From: Nocardioides sp. | GTDB taxonomy: Bacteria > Actinomycetota > Actinomycetes > Propionibacteriales > Nocardioidaceae | Assembly (NCBI GenBank): GCA_025965125.1 | Contig: JAOPXM010000205.1 | Location: 1 to 58,707 of the forward strand | Direction of reading: 5' to 3' | Length of the DNA stretch: 58,707 nucleotides | Part shown: in pieces, positions 41,870 to 50,500 of the stretch | How the letters are laid out: the number at the start of each line of letters is the position of its first letter | Numbering within the stretch: the first letter of the stretch is position 1 | The notes under the pieces: generated by a model | Seen by the model: the letters and a program-made list of their open reading frames with translations, nothing else | Databases searched by the model: none | Told to the model about the DNA's origin: nothing | Program-made: the position numbers and the translations under genes

Positions 41870-44800
41870 ATGGACATGAGCTCACACCGATCGAAGCTCG
41901 CCGGACTGCTGGCGACCACGCTCACCCTCAGCGCCGCGGTCGCCCTGAGCACCGCACCACCAGCCGCCGCCGCATCCACCGACGTCATCATCAACGAGAT
42001 GATGTACCACGCCCTCTCCGACCTCGACGGCGACGACTTCCTCGAGCTCACCAACATCGGCACCTCGGCCGTCGACCTCTCCGGCTGGACGTTCAGCGGG
42101 ATCACCCTGACCCTGCCCGCCGGCACCACCATCGCTCCCGGCGGCTACCTCGTGGTCGCCAAGGACGCCGCCCAGTTCCAGACCACCTACGGCTTCACCC
42201 CTGCCGCCGTCTACGGCGGCAACCTGTCCAACTCCGGCGAGACCGTCGCCGTCAAGGATGCGGGCGGCGTCACGAAAGACACCGTCAGCTTCCTCGACGT
42301 CGACCCCTGGCCCGTCAAGGCCGACGGCACCGGCCCCTCCCTCGAGCTCATCGACGCCACCCTGAACAACAACGACTTCCTCAACTGGGCCGCGGCCACC
42401 AACACCAGCGGCCGCACCCCCGGCGCCGCGAACTCCGTACGCCGCACCGGCCTCGGCCCCCGCATCACCACGGTCACCGCCACCCCCACCACCCCGGCAG
42501 CCAACCAACCCGTCACCGTCACCGCCACCATCTCCATCGACCAGACCAGCGCCACCCTGCGCTACCGCATCGACTTCAACACCGAGCAGACCCTCACCAT
42601 GACCAGCAACGGCGACGGCACCTACAGCGCCATCATCCCCGGCGCCGCCGCCGGCCACCTCATCCGCTACCGCATCCAGGCCACCAACGCCAACACCACC
42701 ACCTCGTCCCCACGCACCGACGACACCATCGTCTACCGCGGCACCGTCGTGCCGCACGGGATCAGCAGTCCGATCCCCGTCCTCGAGTGGTTCATCGCCG
42801 ATGCCGACTACAACGCGATGGTGAACCAGCCCACCGTCGACATCACCCGGATCGCGGCGATCGCCTACGCCGGCCAGGTCATCGACAACGTCGAGGTCAA
42901 CATCAAGGGACACGCCTCCCAGAACGACCCCAAGGTCAGCTGGAAGTTCCACACCCCGCAGGGCCACGACCTCACCATGGCAGGGCTGCTGGTCGAGCCG
43001 GTCGACGAGTTCGACATGCAGGCGGACTGGAGCGACAAGTCGCACGGCCGGAGCATCCTGTCGTGGGAGGCCTACCAACGCGCCGGGGTCGTCAACCACC
43101 AGATGTTCCCCATCCGCACCCAGCGCAACGGCGCCTTCCAGGCCCTCTACAACCTCCAGGACACCTTCGACGGCACCTGGCGCAAGCGGGAGGGCTACGA
43201 CGACGAGCAGTTCTTCTCGGCCGAGACCAGCGCGTTCACTGCATCGCGACCGGTCAACGTGCGCTTCACGAAGGAGAACCCCGACGACAACGACTACACG
43301 CCCCTGTCGACGTTCCTGAGCTTCGTTCCTCTGACGGGGAATGCCCAGCGTGACAACCTGTTGGGCAGCGCCGACGTCCCGGAGATGATCAACTACGCGG
43401 CCGTCACCGCGATCATCGAGCACGTCGACTCGTCCTCGAAGAACTTCTACCTCTCGCAGGACCCGGCGACGACACGCTGGAGCATCATCCCGTGGGACCT
43501 CGACCACTCCATCGGCAACGGGTGCTGCAACGTCAACAGCAACTTCGTGACCCCGGCCGAGCCGGGGGACAACACCAGCGCACTGATGCGGGCCCTGCTC
43601 GCCGTCCCGCAGTGGCGGGACATGTACTTCCGTCGATTGCGCACCCTGGTCAACGACATCCTCGCGACCGGCCGCATGGAGGCGCTGTACGACGCCCGCG
43701 TCGGTCCCGCCCAGCCGGTTGCCACCCTCGACATCGCGGCCTGGCCCTACCCGTCGGGCTCCACCTACTCGACCTTCCGGACCCGGTTGTTCAACGACAT
43801 CCAGGGCCGTCGGACGGTGTTCGCTTCTGATGCGCGGGTGCCGGGCAACCAGCCCGCATCCCCGGACATCATGATCGACGAGATCCAGCACTCACCCACC
43901 ACCGGCGACACCGCCGAGTTCGTCGAGCTCTACAACCCCAACGGTTCGGCCATCGACCTGTCCGGGTGGACCCTCACCGGCGGCGTCACCATGACCATCC
44001 AGCCCGGCACCGTCATCCTGCCCCACTCGACGATGACGTTCGTCAGCAACGACCCCGCGTTCCGCGCCGCCTACAACCCGACCGTGTTCGTCGGCGACCG
44101 CTACACCGGCAACCTCGCCACCACCGCCACCCTGACCCTGACCCGACCCGACGCCACCACCGCTGACATCGTCACCTACGGCGGTTCCGGCTGGCCGGTG
44201 CCCACCAGCGGCCAGTCCCTCGAGCTCACCGACCCCGCCGCCGACAACAACAACGGGGCCAGCTGGACCCTGTCCACCGGGTCCGGCACCCCCGGCACCA
44301 GCGCCTTCAGCCCGCCCGTCACCGCCCCCAGCGCCCCCACCGTCGGCACTGCGTCTCCCGGCAACACCACCGCCACCGTCCGCTGGACCGCACCGGCCGA
44401 CGACGGCGGCTCGGGTATCACCGGCTACTCAGTCAAGGTCCTCAACAACACCGAGACCCAGGTCGGAGCACTCCGCACCGCCCCCGCCGGTGCCACCAGC
44501 CTGGTCGTCACCGGCCTTGCCAACGGCACCGCGTACCACTTCCAGGTCGCCGCCACCAACAGCGTCGGGACCGGGGCCTACTCCGCCTCGTCCAACACCG
44601 TCACCCCCGCCGCCACCACCGCCCCGGGCGCACCCAACATCGGGGCCCCGACCCAGGGAGCCGCCGGCGGAGCACTGACCGCCATCGCCCACTGGACCCC
44701 ACCCGCCAGCACTGGCGGCTCACCCATCACCGGCTACCGCGTCACCGCCCTGCGGATGAGCTCCAGCGCCAGCGACGCCACCGTGCTCTCCCGCACCGAC

Positions 44801-44938
44801 TCACCCATCCTCGGCGCCTCGGTCCGCCAGCGCTCCTTCACCCTCGCCGCCGGCAACTACCGCTTCGAAGTCGTGGCCATCAACGCCGTCGGCACCAGCC
44901 CACCCTCAGCCAGATCCGCCAACGTCGTCCCCCGCTGA
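41870..44938 (+). CDS. Secreted CotH-family protein with lamin-tail and fibronectin type III domains
   Basis: A 1022-aa exported protein with a signal peptide (LAGLLATTLTLSAAVAL, cleavage near AAAA at ~35). Domain order: lamin-tail domain 1 (~36-190, IINEMMYHALSDLDGDDFLE), an Ig-like spacer (~195-290), a CotH kinase-like domain (~300-650, VNIKGHASQNDPKVSWKF and SIIPWDLDHSIGNG), lamin-tail domain 2 (~663-815, IMIDEIQHSPTTGDTAEF), then two FN3 domains. The PWDLD motif is the metal site of CotH kinases, which phosphorylate secreted proteins or anchor spore-coat proteins. It may modify or cross-link surface proteins on the polysaccharide layer (inference). It converges on the GH26-like pair. Confidence 0.92.
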   Translation: MDMSSHRSKLAGLLATTLTLSAAVALSTAPPAAAASTDVIINEMMYHALSDLDGDDFLELTNIGTSAVDLSGWTFSGITLTLPAGTTIAPGGYLVVAKDAAQFQTTYGFTPAAVYGGNLSNSGETVAVKDAGGVTKDTVSFLDVDPWPVKADGTGPSLELIDATLNNNDFLNWAAATNTSGRTPGAANSVRRTGLGPRITTVTATPTTPAANQPVTVTATISIDQTSATLRYRIDFNTEQTLTMTSNGDGTYSAIIPGAAAGHLIRYRIQATNANTTTSSPRTDDTIVYRGTVVPHGISSPIPVLEWFIADADYNAMVNQPTVDITRIAAIAYAGQVIDNVEVNIKGHASQNDPKVSWKFHTPQGHDLTMAGLLVEPVDEFDMQADWSDKSHGRSILSWEAYQRAGVVNHQMFPIRTQRNGAFQALYNLQDTFDGTWRKREGYDDEQFFSAETSAFTASRPVNVRFTKENPDDNDYTPLSTFLSFVPLTGNAQRDNLLGSADVPEMINYAAVTAIIEHVDSSSKNFYLSQDPATTRWSIIPWDLDHSIGNGCCNVNSNFVTPAEPGDNTSALMRALLAVPQWRDMYFRRLRTLVNDILATGRMEALYDARVGPAQPVATLDIAAWPYPSGSTYSTFRTRLFNDIQGRRTVFASDARVPGNQPASPDIMIDEIQHSPTTGDTAEFVELYNPNGSAIDLSGWTLTGGVTMTIQPGTVILPHSTMTFVSNDPAFRAAYNPTVFVGDRYTGNLATTATLTLTRPDATTADIVTYGGSGWPVPTSGQSLELTDPAADNNNGASWTLSTGSGTPGTSAFSPPVTAPSAPTVGTASPGNTTATVRWTAPADDGGSGITGYSVKVLNNTETQVGALRTAPAGATSLVVTGLANGTAYHFQVAATNSVGTGAYSASSNTVTPAATTAPGAPNIGAPTQGAAGGALTAIAHWTPPASTGGSPITGYRVTALRMSSSASDATVLSRTDSPILGASVRQRSFTLAAGNYRFEVVAINAVGTSPPSARSANVVPR

Positions 44939-45006
44939 CCGACCAACCACCAACGGCGCTCTACCGACCGCGCAAGCGGCCGGCAGCGCGCCGTGGTGTT
45001 GGTCGG
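44939..45006. terminator. Bidirectional hairpin terminator between convergent genes
   Basis: Arms 44939-44959 (CCGACCAACCACCAACGGCGC is the left arm region) and 44988-45006 pair over about 19 positions with one or two small bulges. It begins right after the CotH stop and ends 21 bp before the stop of the convergent gene. There is no T-run. Confidence 0.75.
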
Positions 45007-45026
45007 CTGTCGGGGGGTGGTCTTGG

Positions 45027-45986
45027 TCAGCTGGTCTGCGCGCTGCGGGGGTCGGCGAGCGTCTGCTGGAAGGCGGCCAGCCGGTCGCCACTGAGCGTCA
45101 CGCCCTTGCCGCCGGTGGAGTTCCAGACGCAGCCGAACCAAACGTTCGGGGTGCTCAGCAGCGCGTCGCCGGCACCTGCGATGGTCGCGGCGCTGTACCC
45201 GTTGTACTCGCCCACGGCGATCGGCAGGCTGCCGTGGCCGCGCGACTTCAGGAACGACACCAGGGCGGGGATGCGGTCCGAGGGCTTGTGGCTGCCGGGC
45301 GACTGCATGGTCCCGGACTCGTAGGTGTCGAGGCCCACCCAGTCCCAGATCCCGAACAGCTCGTCCGGGCAGTACGACGCGAACGTGGACAGCTGGCTGT
45401 CCAGCAACCACCCGTTCAGAAGCGGGCCGACCCGCAGCTCACCGCGCTTGAAGATCGGCAGCAGCTGCTTGCTCGCCGCGGCGTACTGCGCGCCGGACAT
45501 GTCGCCGTACGGCTCGTGCCAGAACGTGACCGCGGTCGGCTTGCCGTACGACGCCAGTTTGGCCGCCGCCTGCTCGGCCACCGCGTTGTACTTGCCACTG
45601 GCGGCGCCCGCGACATCACCGCCCACCTTGTAGGAGATCACCGGCAACAACCCGGCCGCGTGGGCCTGCTCGACCAGCTTGATCTGACTGGTGGCACCGC
45701 TGGAGAGATCGGCGAAGATGCGGCGCGCCCCCAGACCCGCACCCACCTCGCGGACCCGCTGGGCCCACACGGCGACCGGAGAGCTCATCCCGATCAACGG
45801 GGTTCCAGCAGCCACGATCGAGCTCATGGAGGTGCCGACCGAGGTGGCCGCGGAACCGGAGGTATCTGCGGCGCGGCGGGCGAAGCTCGGAGCAACCAGA
45901 CCTGGACCAGCGACCACGGACGCACCCGCGACACCCGCGGCACCGCCAAGGATTCGAAGGATATGACGACGAGACATTGATGACAT
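45027..45986 (-). CDS. Tat-exported GH26-like glycoside hydrolase, copy A
   Basis: A 319-aa protein with a twin-arginine signal (SRRHILRILGGAAG, cleavage near SFARRA). The catalytic domain contains VTFWHEPYGDMSGAQY near residue 160 (probable acid/base Glu) and LPIAVGEYNGYSAATI near residue 255 (probable nucleophile Glu), with WDWVGLDTYESGTM between them, the order seen in GH26-type enzymes. It is strongly similar along its whole length to the next gene upstream, so the two are a tandem duplication. The start can be the ATG at 45986 or 45977; neither has a Shine-Dalgarno. Confidence 0.86.
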   Translation of the reverse strand: MSSMSRRHILRILGGAAGVAGASVVAGPGLVAPSFARRAADTSGSAATSVGTSMSSIVAAGTPLIGMSSPVAVWAQRVREVGAGLGARRIFADLSSGATSQIKLVEQAHAAGLLPVISYKVGGDVAGAASGKYNAVAEQAAAKLASYGKPTAVTFWHEPYGDMSGAQYAAASKQLLPIFKRGELRVGPLLNGWLLDSQLSTFASYCPDELFGIWDWVGLDTYESGTMQSPGSHKPSDRIPALVSFLKSRGHGSLPIAVGEYNGYSAATIAGAGDALLSTPNVWFGCVWNSTGGKGVTLSGDRLAAFQQTLADPRSAQTS

Positions 45987-46017
45987 GAGCGACGACCGTA
46001 GTCGAGAAGCGCTTATA

Positions 46018-46063
46018 CCGCTAATTGGCGTCTCATGTCCGGAAAACTCGGTCACAAATTTGT
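46018..46063. promoter_or_regulatory. AT-rich promoter region with two palindromes
   Basis: CCGCTAATTGGCG (46018-46030) and the perfect palindrome ACAAATTTGT (46054-46063) lie 32 and 68 bp before the copy A start. The whole stretch between the two paralogues is markedly AT-rich compared with the genome, ending with TATATTTTACTTGGGGG next to the stop of copy B. Confidence 0.4.
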
Positions 46064-46072
46064 AACTATATT

Positions 46073-47020
46073 TTACTTGGGGGCGGCGCTGCGGGGGTCC
46101 GCAAGGGTCTGCTTGAAGGCGGCCAGCCGGTTGCCCGTGAGGACGCGGCCGCGTCCTCCGGTGGAGTTCCACAGGCAGCCGAACCAGACGTCGCGCGTGC
46201 TGAGCAGCTGCTCGCCGGCAGCGGCGATGGTCCTGGCGCTGTAGCCGTTGTACTCGCCCACGCCGATGGGCATCTTGCCGTGGCCGCGCGACTTCAGGAA
46301 CGCCCTCAGGGCAGGAATCCGAGCGCCGGGCTTCCGGCTCCCGGGGTTCTCCATGGTCCCGGACTCGTAGGTGTCGATGCCCATCCAGTCCCAGATCCCG
46401 AAGAGCTCGTCGGGGCAGTAGGACGCGAGCACCCCACGCTGGTTGTCCAGCAGCCATCCGTTCAGCAACGGACCGACCCGCAGCTTGCCGCGCTTGAAGA
46501 TCGGCAGCAGCTGCTTGGTCGCGGCGGCGTACTGCGCCCCGGACATGTCGCCGTACGGCTCGTGCCAGAAGGTGACCGCGGTCGGCTTGCCGTACGACGC
46601 CAGCCTGGCCGCCGCCTTCTCGGCGACGGCGTTGTACTTGCCGCTGACCGCCCCCGCGACGTCGCCGCCCACCTTGTAGGAGATCACCGGCAGGATGCCG
46701 GCCTCGTGTGCCTGCTCGACCAGCCTGATCTGGCTCGAGGGACCACTGCCGAGATCAGCGAAGATGCGTCGCGCGGTCAGGCCGGGACCCACCTCCCTGA
46801 CCCGTTGGTCCCAGACACCCCTCGGGGAGCTCATGCCGACGAGCGGGGTGCCGGCTGCCAGGATGGACTTGATGTTGGTGCGCAGGGGCTCGGGGCGAGC
46901 GCCGGCTGCCAGGCTAGGAGCCAGCAGGCCGGGTGCCGCTACCGCGGAGACACCCACGGCACCGGCACCCGCGGCACCCCCGAACAGACGCAGCACGTGA
47001 CGTCGAGATATTGAATCCAT
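46073..47020 (-). CDS. Tat-exported GH26-like glycoside hydrolase, copy B
   Basis: A 315-aa paralogue of copy A. The twin-arginine signal is ISRRHVLRLFGGAAGAGAV. FWHEPYGDMSGAQYAAATKQ and MPIGVGEYNGYSARTIAAAG carry the two candidate catalytic Glu residues; WDWMGIDTYESGTM lies between. The two copies are nearly identical in the central 200 residues and diverge mainly in the signal peptide and the linker after it (residues 30-60). Copy B ends 86 bp before the copy A start, so each appears to have its own promoter. Confidence 0.86.
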   Translation of the reverse strand: MDSISRRHVLRLFGGAAGAGAVGVSAVAAPGLLAPSLAAGARPEPLRTNIKSILAAGTPLVGMSSPRGVWDQRVREVGPGLTARRIFADLGSGPSSQIRLVEQAHEAGILPVISYKVGGDVAGAVSGKYNAVAEKAAARLASYGKPTAVTFWHEPYGDMSGAQYAAATKQLLPIFKRGKLRVGPLLNGWLLDNQRGVLASYCPDELFGIWDWMGIDTYESGTMENPGSRKPGARIPALRAFLKSRGHGKMPIGVGEYNGYSARTIAAAGEQLLSTRDVWFGCLWNSTGGRGRVLTGNRLAAFKQTLADPRSAAPK

Positions 47021-47067
47021 GGGCGACGACCGTAGGGGACGAAATCACTCAGTACCGCCAGATGTAC

Positions 47068-47078
47068 CTCAATTTGAG
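47068..47078. promoter_or_regulatory. AT-cored palindrome upstream of GH26-like copy B
   Basis: CTCAATTTGAG, a perfect 11-bp palindrome 47 bp before the start. It sits in an AT-rich stretch (47041-47115) that also contains AAAACTGGGG. It occupies a position similar to the 46018 site of copy A. Confidence 0.4.
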
Positions 47079-47162
47079 TAAAAACTGGGGTAAAAACCGC
47101 CAAAACTGGTATTGACAAGTGGAGTCCGGCGTGCCCGACGCCGGGGGAAGCTCGATCTTCTA

Positions 47163-47433
47163 GGTGACGGTGACGTGGCGCGTGGCGACGGTCGTCCGGC
47201 CCCAGTTGTCGGTCACAGTGAGCGTGATCGTGTTGGTCCCGGCCACCGCCTAGGTGTGCGCCGCAGGCGCGGCTCCGGTGCTCGGCACGGCGGCGTCACC
47301 CCAGTTCCAGGAGTACCTGATCGCGTCACCTTCGGCGTCGGCGGTTCCAGCGCTGTTCATCTGCCACGTCGTGTACGTCGGGCAGCTGGTCGTGAACTGC
47401 ACGCTCGGCGCGGTGGTTCCGGGCGGCGGGAGG
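47163..47433 (-). pseudogene. Broken PKD-domain fragment
   Basis: Read on the minus strand, this encodes one PKD domain: TTAPSVQFTTSCPTYTTWQM, YSWNWGDAAVPSTG, then HT followed by a TAG stop where intact neighbours have HVYAAAGTY, and after it AVAGTNTITLTVTDNWGR to a final VTVT stop. The sequence closely matches the C-terminal PKD repeats of the large protein next door, whose own end is TDNWGRATTVTRQVTVT. There is no start codon of its own. Its upstream edge coincides exactly with the 65-bp palindromic element at 47434. Confidence 0.85.
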
Positions 47434-47498
47434 CGTTCAATTGCTGCGAAATGGCGACGGATCTGCGCCAACAGGCGCATTTCCCCAGCAATTGAACG
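47434..47498. repeat. 65-bp REPIN-like palindromic element, copy 2
   Basis: It starts CGTTCAATTGCTG and ends with the exact complement, the same 13-bp ends and the same total length as copy 1 at 4489-4553. The inner arms (GCGAAATGGCG and GCGCATTTCCC) pair imperfectly. It lies between the PKD fragment and the end of the large PKD gene, 100 nt past that gene's stop. Confidence 0.8.
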
Positions 47499-47547
47499 GT
47501 CGGCTGCACCCAGTGGGGGTACCTCGGAAGCGCGACGCCAGCACACA

Positions 47548-47587
47548 GGAGGAGGGCTGCAGACGAGTCGCCCGCAGCCCCTCCCTC
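47548..47587 (-). terminator. Hairpin terminator of the large PKD gene
   Basis: GGAGGAGGGCTGC (47548-47560) pairs with GCAGCCCCTCCCTC (47574-47587) with two bulged bases and a 13-nt loop. It starts 10 nt past the stop codon at 47598. Between it and the palindromic element (47499-47547) I see nothing. Confidence 0.65.
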
Positions 47588-47597
47588 TTCCTGACCG

Positions 47598-50500
47598 CTA
47601 GGTGACCGTCACCTGGCGGGTGACCGTGGTCGCCCGGCCCCAGTTGTCCGTGACCGTCAACGTGATCGTGTAGGTCCCGGCGGCCGTGTAGGTGTGCGAG
47701 CTGCTGGCCGTCGTACCGAACGCGGTGCCGTCGCCCCAGTCGTAGGAGTAGCTCCGGATCCCGTCAGGATCGCTGGTCCCGGTGCTGTTCATCGCACAGG
47801 TGCGTGCGTTGCAGCTCGTGGTGAAGGTGGCGGTCGGCGGGGTGTTGCCGGCCGGCTCGGGTTGCGTGGTCATCGACCGGGTGACCGGTGCACTGGTGTG
47901 CCCCCACTTGTCGAGCACTCGGAGCGTGACGGTGTAGGTGCCTGCGAACTGGTAGACGTGGGACGTGTTGGCCGTCGTAGCCGTCGTGTCCGGTGTGCCG
48001 TCACCCCAGTTCCACACGTAGTTCCTGATCCCGTCGCCTGCGGCGCTGTCGGGGTCGCTGCTCCCCGTTCCACTCATCGCGCAGGTCGTGATCGCGCTGC
48101 AGGCGGACGTCGTGGCGATCACGGCGGTCGGCGCGTTGTTGCTGGCCGGTTCGGTGATCGTCACGTCGTGGGTCGCGGTGCCCGCCTTGCCCCACACGTC
48201 GGTCACCGTCAGGACGATCGTGTACGTGCCTGGCGTGGCGTAGGTGTGCGACGGGTTGGCGGTCGTGCTCGCCGTGGTCAGGTCTCCCCAGGTCCACGAG
48301 TACTTCAGGGCGTCGCCCTGGGCATCCGTGGTCCCGGCGCTGTTCCCCAAGCAGACCGTGAACGAGCTGCAGGACACCGTGAACGTGACCGACGGGGCCG
48401 TGTTGTTCGCCGGCTCGCTCAGCGTCACGCTCCGGGTGGTCGAGGCGGACTTGCCCCAGCCGTCGGTGGTCGTGAGCGTGATCGTGTAGGTGCCGGCGGC
48501 GGCGTAGACGTGCGCGGCGGGCGCGGCGCCCGTGCTAGGCGTTGTCCCGTCGCCCCAGTTCCACGAGTAGGCGATGGTGTCGCCGGTGTTCGGGTCCGTG
48601 GTGCCCTGACTGCTCACCGAGCAGGTCAGGCCCTGGCAGTTCTGGGCGAACGTCGGCACCGGGGCGGAGTTGCCGGAAGGTTCGACGATCGTCACGTTCT
48701 GCGGTGCCGAGGTGTTCGTGAGCGTCCACTCGTCCCGCACCGTCAGGGTCACCGGGAAGGTGCCGGGGGCGGTGAAGGTCTTCGTGGGCAGCGGTCCGGT
48801 CGCCGTCCCCTGCGTCCCGAAGGTCCACGAGTACGTCAAGGAGCTCGCGTTCTCGTCGGTGGAACCGCGGCCGTCGAACGTGCACACGTTCTGGTTGCAC
48901 GAGTAGGTGAAGCTCGCCACCGGCGGGTTGTTCGGTGGCGTGGTGACCGTGACGCCGGTGGAGATGCGCTCCACACCGATCTGCTCGCGGACGTCGATCG
49001 GCCTCACCCTGACGGTGTAGGTCCCGGCCGGGATGACCGGCGTCGTGTACGAGTAGTTCGACCCTGCGCTGCCCGGGCTGTTGAGGAACGCCGTGCGGTA
49101 GCTGGCCGCGGTGCTGGTGAAGGTGCCCGTCGAGCTCATCCACTGCCCGGCCGAGTTCACGATCCCCACCTCGACCCGAGCGATGCTGGCGTTCGCGTCC
49201 GGCGCGTCCTCGGCGCGGCCGGTCACGACGATCTTGCCGTCGTTGAAGCTGGCGCCGCTCTGCGGCTGTCCCAGGGTGTCGCTCAGGGAGGGCGGGTCGT
49301 CGTTCGGGTAGAAGCGATAGGTCCCGGTCGCGCCGGTGGTCGAGGGGTCCTGTTGGCCGGTCGAGTCGTACGCGATGGCGGTGAAGGTCCAGTTCCCTGC
49401 CGTCGGCAGCGTGATTGCGAGCGACCAGGTGGTCGACGCCGCGCCCGGCGAGGCCAGCGTGGCGTCGCGGGTGGCGAAGGCGGCGTTCATGGTGCCGTTG
49501 GGCTGGAGGTAGCGCCCGGTGTCCCGGTCCTGCAGGGCCACCCGCACACTCGCGACACCCTTGTCGTCGGTGGCCGTGCCGGCGAAGCTCACGGAGAACG
49601 ACTCGTCGGTCGGGGCGGTGAAGCTCATCGTGGTGTCGGGGGCCAGGTCGCCGGCGTACTGGGCGTTGACGGTCAGCCGGCCCTGGTTGGTCGACGACGT
49701 CGTCAGGTCGGTGTCGTCGGTTGCCCGCACGGTGAACGCGTAGCTCCCCGCGGACAGGTTGAACGGCGTGGTGTAGGTCCAGTTGTAGGTGGACCCAGCG
49801 ATGTCGACCGGCGAGACCCGGTAGATGCCGGCCTGGCCGACACCCCACGTGCCGTCGTTGCGCAGCGCTTCCCCGGTGGAGGAGTTGCGCAGGGTGATCT
49901 CGACGTTCTTCAGGCCCTCGTCGTCGGCCGCGGTGCCGGAGAAGGTCAGCCTTCCGCCCGCCTCGACGGTGACCGCCGGGACGGTGAACGGCGGGGTCAT
50001 GGGAGCAGGCTGCTCGATCGCGACCGTCGGCGAGACCGCGTTGGAGTCGACCGTCCAGTCTCGTGTCGCGCTCCTCAGGTCGGCCTGACCGATGGTGTCG
50101 GTCGCCGTCGCGCTGCCACGCCACACGCCCTCGTGCGGCAGGGTCACCTCGTAGGACCACGTCGCGCTGGTGGCACCGATGACGTCGGGCGTCCCGCGGA
50201 AAGTGTTGAAGATCGGGCTCACCGTGCCGTCCGCCTGCAGGTAGCGCTGCTGCTCGTCGCGGAACCAGTAGCTCAGCGAGTTCACGCCCTTGTCGTCGTT
50301 GGCGGTGCCGGTCATCGTGAACGTGGTGGAGGTCTGGATGCCATTCGGGCCCGTGATGCTCGTCGTCGGCGTCTGGTCCTCGGTGCTGAACGACTCGAAC
50401 AGCTTGCTTGCGCGGGTCGAGTCGCCGGTCCCGCCGGTGGCGGCGGTGAACGCCTGTGCGTACACCCTCAGGTTCCGGTTCGTGGTGACGATGCGATTGT

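Noticed and set aside
41990-42760. Apparent codon-use difference between the lamin-tail part and the CotH core, suggesting a mosaic gene
   Set aside because: The difference is largely explained by Thr/Ala/Asn-rich composition of that segment, and I could not compute codon statistics to show more.
41797-43353. A 518-codon plus-strand frame overlapping the CotH gene
   Set aside because: His/Arg/Pro-rich translation caused by runs of ACC, CAC and GCC codons in the Thr-rich real frame; no domain.
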